Assembly (NCBI GenBank): GCA_030248135.1
Contig: JASANC010002281.1
Location: 1-64,000 of the forward strand
DNA length: 64,000 nucleotides
Reading direction: 5' to 3'
Source of the DNA: Theristus sp. LFF4_11
Taxonomy: Eukaryota; Nematoda; Chromadorea; Monhysterida; Xyalidae
In this document: piece by piece, positions 23,801-32,983 of the stretch
Position numbering within the stretch: position 1 is the first letter of the stretch
Layout of the letters: every line of letters starts with the position of its first letter
The notes under the pieces: model-generated
Databases searched by the model: none
Seen by the model: only the letters and a program-made list of their open reading frames with translations
What the model was told of the DNA's origin: nothing
Translations under genes and position numbers: made by a program

Positions 23801-24454
23801 GCGCGACGTTCTTCTGCGCGGACGATTTGCGGGCGCATTGCAGCGCGGTACACCTCGACTATAAGCCGTTCGTGTGCGCCGTGTGCGCTGGGCGACTCGC
23901 GACGCATCGGCGAATCAGCGAACACTACCAACAGGAGCATTCCGACCGAGCGGAGGTGCAGGTAAAAAAACGGAAACCAATTTGTGGTGACTTTACGTTG
24001 TTTCACGTTGGTGGTTGCGTGTGTTGGCTGCGCATTGACTGACACCGTTACTGGTTTTGTTGCGGTTTTGCCGAGTAACGCGAACACTGAGGCTACCCAC
24101 CCGTCAGTTTGTGAATATTTTGCGATTTGGCAATCATCGACTCATTTTTCGCAGTGTTTTCACGCTGGCGATCATTGTGAAAATGATAAAACTGGTACCG
24201 TTTCTTTTTTCACCCAAAAAAGTCCCGGACTCAAGCGCATGCACTCTACTTAGCCGTGGTGGTCATGAAGGTTGGCGTGATTATTGACCTGTCAAACCAA
24301 TCCACACTCAACAATTTTTGCAACAGAACAGTCGACAATTTGTTGAAGTTCAATTTCACTGCAGTGCATCATTGACGTGGACGAGAGCAAGGAGCGCAGT
24401 TTGGAGCAATATCTGCTGCAGCACACGGGCTGGTCGGAACTGGGCCACGTCTGA
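17819..24454 (+). CDS. C2H2 zinc-finger nuclear protein
   Basis: I do not recognise the ortholog. Exons: 17819-18423, 18809 to 19022 (or 19041), 22307-23199, 23721-23961, 24365-24454 (stop). Exon 1 is proline/acid/serine rich (MTDVLDPPGGG...). Exon 2 holds KRPKKRLYRVKSRGTWFP. Exon 3 has VVSTPPPKKPRCSARS, a likely nuclear localisation signal, and a 24-bp tandem repeat encoding about seven copies of ANQLSASA. Exon 4 carries two fingers, C-x4-C-x12-H-x4-H (ECGATFFCADDLRAH) and C-x2-C-x12-H-x4-H (FVCAVCAGRLATH). The last exon adds CIIDVDESKERSLEQYL and ends LGHV. Phases close for exons 1-2 and 3-5. The exon 2/3 junction closes only with the donor ACA|GTGAAA at 19022, or if a small exon was missed in the 3.2-kb transposon-filled intron. 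Probable transcription factor or DNA/RNA-binding protein. Confidence 0.75.
18461..18620. repeat. Dispersed repeat, copy 2
   Basis: Same family as 1549-1705, with identical order of blocks ('gagactcaatgcgcgcatag', 'taggtaaacagtttt', 'ttggcaaagtgatccgga', 'cgattgaaactagttt'). It lies in intron 1 of the zinc-finger gene. Confidence 0.7.
19187..20450. mobile_element. T1 inverted-repeat transposon with nested G element
   Basis: Outer inverted repeats of about 150 bp: 19187-19335 starting 'attatctaaaaatgcgggag' and 20292-20450 ending with its complement. The interior (19336-19860) matches, inverted, 60085-60860. A family G element (19863-20289) interrupts it. No transposase-like frame is intact; frames such as 19472-19735 are shared with the 60-kb copy but shifted by indels. 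It resides in the large intron of the zinc-finger gene. Confidence 0.85.
19863..20289. mobile_element. G-rich TIR transposon (family G), nested copy
   Basis: Ends CCGTATTACCTCT and AGAGGTAATACGG, flanked by TA at 19861-19862 and 20290-20291. Uninterrupted T1 copies (about 50-75 and, inverted, 60064-60100) show the empty site with a single copy of the target, proving insertion with TA duplication. Confidence 0.9.
20560..21225. repeat. Satellite-like tandem repeat, about 125-bp period
   Basis: About five units, each with 'gatttcgccaattt..acggccgattcgcc', 'atcgtcacgatt..gtatctagagttgctcacat', 'aactaacc..aattcgtgatcagcgcat' and 'tgaattaccctgga..acac'. An inverted two-to-three-unit remnant lies at 59570-59905. 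It is next to the right end of T1, and the linking 60 bp ('cttttacataagtcccaaaa') is also shared with the 59.9-kb locus. Confidence 0.8.
21226..22306. other. Remainder of large zinc-finger-gene intron
   Basis: AT-rich intronic sequence. A short sequence 'gtggacgcataccgcggtgc' with about 34 bp total identity (22167-22200) recurs at 29128-29161 in the protease gene. The exon acceptor TTTTTTCCAG lies at its end. No extra exon could be supported. Confidence 0.45.
22931..23098 (+). repeat. In-frame 24-bp tandem repeat (ANQLSASA)
   Basis: Seven copies of a 24-bp unit beginning GCCAATCAGCTGTC, inside exon 3 of the zinc-finger gene. Because 24 is a multiple of 3 it encodes a protein repeat, ANQLSASA with minor variants (ANQLSPSA). 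The unit contains CCAATCAGCTG, the motif found at the ends of several MITEs in this window. Confidence 0.9.
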
Positions 24455-25478
24455 GTTGCACGGTCATTAGTCAGTACTCAGTAGCCAATGATTGCGTTTG
24501 CACCTCAACGCGCACATTGCACTTGCCCTGAGCGATTCGGCACTAATATTGTAATTTTGCTAGAATGCTATTTATTCGGGTCTTTTCGAATTGCTTTGAC
24601 ATCACTGGTGGCTATTTCAGTGCTCAGAGTATTTTTTTATCCTCACTCTGTTCTCAGCGCCCAGACAGCCTTGCTTCACCATCTCCACTGTTTTTATTGT
24701 TCAAATCCGGCAAGCATAACAAAACAACAGTATTTTTGTGTTTTTTTCGGCTTTTTGTGTGAATATTTGACTGCGTACTGCGTTTTTTTTAACTTTTTTC
24801 TCATTGCGAACGAGCTTCTGTGATTTGTAGATTTTAGCGCTGAGTATTTTATTGTGTTACTGGTGTTGTTGAAAGCAATCTGATTGCTCATATTTTTGAT
24901 GCAAGCTAAGAAAAATTACGGAGTGAAATAAAACTGACGAAACCTCTCGGATTGGTGTTCAGTAAATGTTTTGTGGCCATCTTGCCGTCAAATGCATTCT
25001 TGTATGATGTTTGAAATGAACTGAATGACCGCTTCGATGGTGTCAAAATGATCAGTGACTTTTTGAAAGGGTTGCCGAAAAGGTCGTTATTGTATGGGGT
25101 TTCAGAAAGTATTGACAAAACCTTTTTTTAACGAAATCTTAAAAAAAAAACCGAGCGTAACATCACAATTTGTTTTATTTTTGGGTTTATTGAGAACGAA
25201 ACAATTCGATTGTTTTCCAGAAATTCGCTCGTTTGCTCAACTGCTTGTCAGTGTGGGTTGGTTCGGTTATTCAAAAACAAGCGTGAACAAATATGGAAAC
25301 AATGAAAACTGTCGCAAAAACTCTGTCATGTGGCATCACTTGTAAAAACGGGGCCAAACACAGCTGCTCAGTAGCGGGTACGGCTATAAATTGGTAAGCT
25401 GGAGAACCGTGGGTTGATTTGATTAAATTTGACTTTGAAGTTTCTAAGACTTAACGTTTCCAACTAAAAGCATTAGCC
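24455..25478. other. Intergenic, zinc-finger gene to protease gene
   Basis: Holds the 3' UTR of the zinc-finger gene and the promoter of the protease gene. AT-rich; no recognised gene, RNA or repeat. Confidence 0.5.
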
Positions 25479-28400
25479 ATGAAAATATTGGTAAGTGTCT
25501 GACAAAGCCTAAGGCCATGGAAAACTAAGGCCATTGCATGTCGGTTGTTCGAATGTAACCAATCCGTGAGTTTCCAGTCATTTCACCCAACACAGGTGTT
25601 TGCACTGTTCTGCTGTCTGATAGCCGTGGAAGGTGGCTACCTTCGTAAGCGAGCGGCCGCGAAGAATCAGTGCTTCGAGGATTACAAGAATCTCAGTGAA
25701 AAAGACAAAGATGAACTGTTGGACAGTTTGATGCGATCATTGGGCACTGAGGGGGGCAACGGTTGGTGAAATCAGTGAAAGTCGCTTGGTTGAAACCTGT
25801 CACATAAAATTCGTTTCCTGAGAACCATATCACATAGCATGGACGAATTGCTACGTGTGACATTGTTGTGACCACCACGAATTACACCCTTCCCAAAACT
25901 ACACGCTTTTTATTCCGGTCTTGAATTTTCTCAGTTTCAGGAACAAAGTATCAAAACATCACGCACGTTTGGTCCAATACGCTGATGTATTTCGCTATTC
26001 TCATGATTTGATTCTTCTGTGGGTCAAATAGTCCTTCCCCACTCGACGGTATCTTCTCTTGCAGTGACAAAAGAGCAACGCAAGAAACAACTTGAGGATG
26101 CCATCAAACACCTCCAAACGCTCGAAGACGATGACAGTAAATCGTACTCGGCGAAGATCAGTCGGCACTCGATTTATGTCGGTTTTTATTGATTTTTTTT
26201 GCAAATCTGAGATCATGAGATCCAAGATAATCAATTGTTGGTGTTTCGTTTGTGTGTGTGTGATGTTTTATCGTTCAGGTGCCAAATTTGACGACTGGCA
26301 GACTTGTTTAACAGACTTATTTAACGCTGAAACCCTTTCTTGGAAGACCGTCCAGTCCACTCGTACAGTGCAGTGGCTATTTTTTTGATTTCTTTCACGC
26401 GACCAACCAACGGTCGATTACAACTACGACAACGCGGTAAAACTCAGACAGACAAAGAAATAATTTCTTTGTAGCTCCCCTTCCCCACCGCAGCATCCCT
26501 TACCGGTAAGTACCAAAACCAAACTCCGGTGCTCTGGTCTAGTGGAATGAACTCCGGGAAAAAATCCAAAAGCCAAAAAAAAACGCAGACCGCCGCGGAG
26601 ATGGCGAAGTTGACGGGCAACATCGACGACGACGGCGAGGACGGGCGACACGTGCGCGAGCTCGCCGAGTACCACCGGCGGCACGGACGCGATCTGGCGT
26701 ATAAAAAGCGAGCGCTGCCCGCCAGCGTCGACAAGTGCGCCACCACGGGCCCGGTGGAGGATCAGTCCGGCTGCGGCTCCTGCTGGACGTTTGCTGGCGT
26801 GAGTTTGGAGATCGTTGGCTGGGATTCCTGCGTTTTTTCCGGCGAAGCACCTTTTTCCTATTTTTTGTCTTCAAAAATTCCAAACTTCATATTTCTTGTC
26901 ATGTGTTGTGTTGTCATTGCAAAGCTTGCGCAAAATAGTTCTGCCATTTTTTTTCGTAGGCTAGCGCAATACCATTGGCGGAAGAACGGAATCGCGCGTT
27001 TAGAAGAAGAGATACAGTCTAACGCAACAACATAGCGAACTAGCTGATTGGTTGGTGATGACGTGATGCATGCATTTTGTTGCCTCCAAAGCAATGCCTG
27101 CACAGAATGCATGCTCACGTGACCACCAATCAACCAATCAGCTAATTGGATATGTTTTAGAGTTAGACTGTACAGTGTGGCCGAACAAATCAAACACTCT
27201 TTGTCTTCTCAATCAAGGCGAGACCAGTTGCAGACATGGAGTTCTGTTTTTTTTTATTCAAGAATGCCGGATTTTTTCCCATCGTGTCTGCAAAGAACAA
27301 GCGAATGAACAGAAAAAAACTCCATGTGACGGACTGATTTCACAAAAACGCACCTTGATTGTAGTGCCGTTGCAGAGTCACGCGTTGACCGGCCGTTTGA
27401 ATCTGCGAGACGGCGGAGAGCCGCTGCGTCTGTCCGAGCAGCAGCCGTTGGACTGTGCCTACGATCGCAGGTCGCAAAAACGGACAACATTATTTCAGTT
27501 TTTCTCGTTTTTTCTGAATACGTTTTCGCAGACGTGGCACGGACATTAGTTTGTCGGCTTAATGCGGCCAAACTGTCCAAGTGGCTCCGTTCGCATCTCT
27601 GAGACTACAGGGTCTTTAGTTTCAGTTTTTTTACCCTGAGTCGAGTTACGAGCCGTCAAGTTACCCTGAGTTCTCAGCGAGTTCCTATGGGAATATCCGA
27701 TGCGAGTGAATCATGCAACTGATTTTCTATATTTGCGTGCAGAACTAAAAAAACAAAAAATATTATATTGACTGTTCATTTTTTTAAACTGGTCCTCCCA
27801 ACTTTAGCGGTTGCAACGGCGGCAACCCGATGAAGGTGTTCGAGGCGTACGCGAAAAGCGCCGCCGCCACCGATTTCAAGTATCCGTACGCCGGTCAAGT
27901 GAGCGAGATCGAGAATAATAATTAAAAAAAACTTTTTGTATTTGTAAAGTTTACGTCAGTTTATGTGAACAGCATCCCTGACTACCGAAACCTGCGCTCT
28001 TTATTGCTCAGTACGACCCGTCCAAGTGCAGCCAAACGGCTGGCCGCGTGAATTTGTATTTGAAGCGAAACGAGAAAGTCGGTTACGAGTTGTATGGCGA
28101 GTACATCACGTCACGTGACATCGACGAAATCAAAGCGGCCGTATGTGGTGCAAAACGTCGTTTTACCATAGTTCTGAATTGCGTGATTGGTGGACCACGT
28201 TTGAGAAATCAGCTAACCATTATTAAAAACAACTGTCTAAGCTGGCATTTCTGAATCAAATGCAGAAGAGGGGTGGCCTCATCAGTGATGTGCCCCTCTT
28301 GCACTCACTCAAGCAATCGGTCCCCTACTGAAGCACCACATTGCAGGTGGCGGATGGGCCGGTGGCATTTGGCATGTTCGCCAATAGCGAGTTCATTCGC

Positions 28401-31400
28401 GGCGTTACTGGTTCGTATTTAAAATGAACTTTGACGTTTGTTTTATTTGTGGTTTTTTACCAGTTTCCATGCGAAAACAACAACAGCAACAACTTGCGCA
28501 TTTCTGGTTTCTCTTGTTTGTTTTCTCGCTCTTAGGCGTTTACACGGCCGGCGAGAACTGCGACCCGCAAGGCCAAAAGAAAACCAATCATGCGATGGTT
28601 ATCTGCGGTTATGGACGCGACGACGCCACTGGAAAGGACTATTGGCTCGTCAAGAACAGGTCGACGATGGAGCAATAAACGGAATATGCTCTTGTTCCGA
28701 AGCTGCGTGCGTGTTACAGTGGAACTCTAAATTGTAGAGAATTAGCTGATTGGTTGGTTTTGGTGGTCACGTGATGCATGCTTTCTGAGTAGGCGAATAG
28801 CTCGCTCCACAGCAATGCGTGCACAGAAAGCATGCATCACGTGACCACCAACCAATCAGCTGATTCCCTATATTTTAGAATTCCACTGTAGTTGGAATGA
28901 CTGTTGGCGATTTGGAATGTCGCCTGGTCTGGAATGATTTTCAATGGTGATGCGTGTGCGTTGCGTCGTTATCTTTTTTGAGAATCATGCGACGTGACGA
29001 GCCTCGAGCCGTTCCAAATAACATGCACGCAGCTCTCGAACGGCGTTTAGTTTCGTTCGAAGATTTGAAGCGAATTGTTGTTGAATGCGCCACTGTAATA
29101 AATTACATGAAGTTCACTGTTTGCGGTGGACGCATACCGCGGTGCCCCCTGGCTCGTCAGTGCGACGGACACCGGGCAGAACTGCCGAAGGTGTTTTACC
29201 ACAGACAGATCTTATAGTCTGGGTAACATCAGCGAACCGAGAGAGCAGAATCTCACAAATCAACCATCAAAATGTTGATTGCTAAAGCCTTTTTGTGTGC
29301 GAGAACCGTGAAGCCTTTACAGTATGGTTCATTTTTTGAACGTTTCAATTGTCGTATTTGGAAAAAAAACGTTTTTTGTAGCTGGGGGGCCGACTGGGGT
29401 GACGGCGGCTACGTAAAAGTGGAGATGGGCAAGAATGTGTGCAACATGGAGACGATGATCAAAGTGCCACTGTTGGACATGACCAAGAAAACGGATCGAT
29501 CGAATTGTGTGTATTTATTGGCAAACGTGATATTTCACAAGAAAATATGAAAATATAATTCTGGTGTATCCGATGTTTTGGTTCTGCGACCCAATGCGTC
29601 TGCAGATGTCGAAAAGGCAGTTTAGAAGTTTTCATGAAGTAGTTATACTGCAGCTTTACTTTTATGTTTGATGCAAGAATTTAAAGTTGCTGAAGTGACC
29701 CCCCGTTCGTGTCTCATCTCAGGCGCTACGGTTACTCCAGCCATTCCGTAATTGCCGTGTGAAGCAGGAAACTGCTTTCTTGTTATCAATGCGTGCATTA
29801 TTGAGTCGCAGAACTTGAAAAAAACTCGAAAATGATCACGTTTGCTGAAATTACCCATTTTTTCATACATTCAGTGTGCGTCGACGGGAAAACGTGCAGT
29901 TCCGACGCGGACTGCAACAACATCAAAGGAACCTGCCAAAGTGGACAATGCAAATGCAGACGTTTGTTTTACATCTGATCGATTGAGCGCACTGATTGGT
30001 TGAGCTGAACGAGCACGATCCAACTAATCAATCACCATGCGGATATTTACCAATTTGACCCTCTAGAAAGGACCGAAAGTTGCAGTTTCTGCCATTCTTG
30101 CAGAATGCATCAGTAATATTGTCTGTCAAACGGACGCGGACTGCGGCGGCAAGGTCGACTCGTGTGTGAAGGGCGGCGACATGAGCAGACGTCAAGTGAG
30201 CGCCAACGATAAGACGTGCTCTTGTAGCACTGGTAGGTCACGGTGGCGAGGGGACTGTATTGTTGTGGTTATGCGGGGGTCACGGTGGTTTTATTGTTGA
30301 AAAGTGCAGCACTCATAAAACGGCAGTTTAGGTCTGTTCTGTGTTATTCAGCGCAAATAAATGCCTCGCACACGTGCACAAAGAAACAAATTCCAAACCA
30401 GTAAAACTGGGCGGGCACAGCGCACCCCACACAGCTACCAGTTAAGTTAGCCAACTGACCTGTCGACCGCTTAGCACCAGTGCGCTGCAGCCCATCAGCG
30501 AAATATCGTAAGCTGAAATTCTGGACTTTTCCCGTTTTTTTCAGAATGCAAAGACCAACGCGAATGTTCGTCGGACGCCGGCTGCGGCGGCAAAGCGGGC
30601 GCTTGCCGCGACACCGGCCGCTACTACACGAACAGCGACGGTACGCCGAAATACCGCAACGCAGACGGCAGCGTTCAGACGATCAAGAAGTGCTCGTGTG
30701 ACACGTGTGCGTTTCTCGGATGACCGTGTTCTTTTTTTGGTTCTTCGGAGCAACTTTGCCATCAAGTTCCCGCGCGGCGAGGGATTTCGTTTTGTGCCTG
30801 ACGCGGCGATTCAAATTTCAATTGAGTCTGTGACAATGAGCGAGCCCGTCGTATTTTTTTGAATAGTTTTCAGGCAATTTTGAATTTCCACATCAGAGGC
30901 ATGAAACGAATTTCGCAGAACCGAGAAAATCGCTGTATTTTCAACGCGTTGGCTGGATGCTTGTTTGCTTTTGAGCGTGCGCAGAGCATGATTTGAGTGG
31001 ATGTTCAATGTGTTTTTTTTTCGTTTCTGTGTCAATGTTGCGCGCCACTTCGTTTACAGCGTGCAAAGATGGCGCCGAATGCACGAGCGACTTGTATTGC
31101 GGTCAAAAGACCGGCGCATGCCGCAAAACGAACCGCTACCGCACGAGCTCGGATGGCTCGCGGAAATTCATCTACCGGTGCACTTGCGACACTTGTGAGC
31201 GCTGTTCACAGTTTGATTCGTTATTGTTTTGTTGGCATCGACCGTCGCAGCGTTACTAATGTGGCGCTAGAAGCGTTCGCGTTACCCAGTTATCCGATAT
31301 GATTTTTTCCTTCCACCACCGCCGTTTATGAACGGACGAACTGTTCTTGTCGGCAAGATGCTGACGTTTTTCAGAAGATATAAAAAACTCATCAGGCTGA

Positions 31401-31862
31401 GCGTTAGATATACAGAACGCCCGTGTTTGTTCGGTTGAAAGTTTGAAAGTTTTCGATTCTGCTTTCAGCATGCAAGGATGGCGCCGAGTGCGAGAGTGAC
31501 CTGTACTGCGGCCAGCAGGCCGGCGCGTGTCGCAAGACCAACAGCTACTACACGATGGGCGACGGAAGCAGGCAATACGTGCATCGGTGCACGTGCTCCT
31601 GTGAGTTTATCGGAGAATGAACGCTGATTGGCTGCGATTGAGGCGGTGCGTCTGCTGATTGGCTGCGATTGAGGCGGTGCGTCTGCTGATTGGCTGCGAT
31701 TGAGGCGGTGCGTCTGCTGATTGGCTGCGATTGAGGCGGTGCGTCTGCTGATTGGCTGCGATTGAAGCGGTGTCGACTGTCATGTAGCGAATCAGCAGCG
31801 CACGGCGACTTCACTGCGTTTGTGTCTTCATGTTATCTGTAGCTTTTTTCTGTTTTGCAGAA
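25479..31862 (+). CDS. Papain-family cysteine protease with five C-terminal Cys-rich modules
   Basis: Secreted C1A peptidase. Exon 1 is only MKIL (25479-25490); exon 2 (25596-25761) completes the signal peptide VFALFCCLIAVEGG. 26065-26160 plus 26279 onward give an I29-like propeptide (EQRKKQLEDAIKHL, SYSAKISAKFDDW). The exon to 26798 has AAEMAKLTG, then the mature start LPASVDKCATTGPVEDQ with oxyanion Gln and catalytic Cys in SGCGSCWTFAG. Later exons: 27376-27470 (LSEQQPLDC), 27808-27898 (SGCNGGNP), 28012-28140, 28347-28410, 28536-28659 (catalytic His in KTNHAMVICGYG, then Asn in YWLVKN), 29382-29506 (SWGADWGDGGYVKV). Five cysteine-rich modules follow: 29875-29961, 30104-30232, 30545-30706, 31060-31194, 31469-31600, each a phase 1-1 exon. 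The stop TAA is split, T at 31600 and AA at 31861. Catalytic residues are complete. Weakest part: junctions between 26279 and 26600. Confidence 0.88.
27013..27172. mobile_element. B-family MITE, copy 1
   Basis: Inverted termini TACAGTCTAAC / GTTAGACTGTA; inner arms 'agctgattggttggt' and 'caaccaatcagct', then 'cgtgatgcatgc' and 'gcatgctcacgtg'. Lies in the intron after the catalytic-Cys exon of the protease. Confidence 0.85.
28715..28890. mobile_element. B-family MITE, copy 2
   Basis: Near-perfect palindrome from 'tacagtggaactctaaattg' to 'attttagaattccactgta', with 'ggtcacgtgatgcatgcttt' facing 'aagcatgcatcacgtgacca'. Lies in the protease intron before the SWGADWG exon. Confidence 0.88.
31621..31770. 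repeat. 31-bp minisatellite in last protease intron
   Basis: Five tandem units of 31 bp starting CTGATTGGCTGCGATTGAGG, almost identical. The CTGATTGG core again matches the MITE-end motif. Intronic; the repetitive antisense frame here is not a gene. Confidence 0.9.
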
Positions 31863-32336
31863 CTGTTCTACTGGATTCGAACTTCAAAAATGGTAGGCAT
31901 CAGTGTGAGAACGAAACAGCAACGCTTTCTGGACTCATTGTCAATCAATATTGTTAGGCAGTAACAAACCTCAAAGCGCAGTAATAAAATTTTGTGATCT
32001 TCTGCTTCTGGCTTACACACCCTACTGCAATGTTGTACTTTGCACGTGTGTGCGATAACGTGCGACAAACTCAAGTTCTTGACAGTGAAGAGACCAAGAA
32101 AATCGGACGTTTTTTGAATGCAGCAATTTATTGTTCAAAAAATATGAAAAAAAAGACAATCCAACGCATTAAGAACATCAGGATGCCTCAAAATAACTGT
32201 GAAATCTAAACACGACCAAATGCTGCTCTGAGAAAAAAATTGAAGGCCAAGTGAGAATATCTGAGACAAGTCTATAATGCTGTGATGTTTGCGATTTTTC
32301 TCAGTCTCGGCCTTGGCGACTGCGACAAGGCCGTGG
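31863..32336. other. 3' flank of protease gene
   Basis: Probable 3' UTR; an AATAAA signal lies near 31984. No further gene was seen before the SINE. Confidence 0.5.
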
Positions 32337-32702
32337 ACCAAGACAGTGGCCGGCTGAGTGGCTGAGTGGATAGCACTTGGGACTTCCAATCGGAAGGCCC
32401 GGGTTCGAATCCGCTCGTGACCACTCGGCTGTCCCGGGTTGCGTGGGGCTTAATGGTTCGGCAGCATAAACGTCGGCTTTCTTGATTCACAAGATTGCTG
32501 TTCCGGTGGCGAGGAACTTAATGACATCGCGCCCATGCATACCAGCGCAGCTTGCCCAACGCCCACTTCTATAGCAGAAAACTGCTTCCAACGTCGCAGC
32601 CCATGTGGTGGACAATAAAAAAAATGCGACACTGCCTTTCCCCAAGGGCGTTGGGTAAGGATAAAAAGGGGGCAACAAACAACAACAACAACCAAGACAG
32701 TG
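32337..32702 (+). mobile_element. tRNA-derived SINE, family S1, with target-site duplication
   Basis: The body 32349-32690 begins with a tRNA-like head: A-box TGGCTGAGTGG and B-box GGTTCGAATCC match the pol III consensus, and GTGG...CCAC can pair as the acceptor stem. A 200-bp unique body and a (CAA)n tail follow. A direct repeat ACCAAGACAGTG flanks it (32337-32348 and 32691-32702), the expected target-site duplication of LINE-mobilised SINEs. The head alone could be mistaken for a tRNA gene. Confidence 0.9.
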
Positions 32703-32710
32703 TACATAGC

Positions 32711-32947
32711 TATGACCTATTTTTCAACCGTGTCCCACTGAAATGACGTCATGTGCCGCAAAACATGCGCTTGTCGTTCACAGCAAACCAGACTTTCCGT
32801 TTAGCCGATTTCTTCCCGTAAACAAATGGTGAATGTCGTATCAGTCACACCGAACTGACATTTTAGTGCCTGTACTTTGACAAACGGGCGCTTTTAAAGC
32901 AAATGACGTCATTTTAGCCCGGACACGTTTGAATAAATCCACAATAC
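32711..32947. mobile_element. TGACGTCA element (family C), copy 1
   Basis: About 240 bp nearly identical to 60447-60690. Its ends are imperfect inverted repeats: 'cgtgtcccactgaaatgacg' near the left and the complement of 'cgtcattttagcccggacacg' near the right. It carries two TGACGTCA palindromes. Non-coding. Located between the protease and the sarcosine dehydrogenase stop codon. Confidence 0.8.
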
Positions 32948-32983
32948 ATACAATAACATTTCGAAATGATTTGTCCATTTCCA

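Noticed and set aside
31548..31814. Minus-strand ORF with 31-aa repeat
   Set aside because: Created by the 31-bp minisatellite in an intron of the protease gene.
32349..32420. Functional tRNA gene
   Set aside because: A- and B-boxes are good but the sequence continues into a SINE body with CAA tail and target-site duplication, and the anticodon arm does not fold well.
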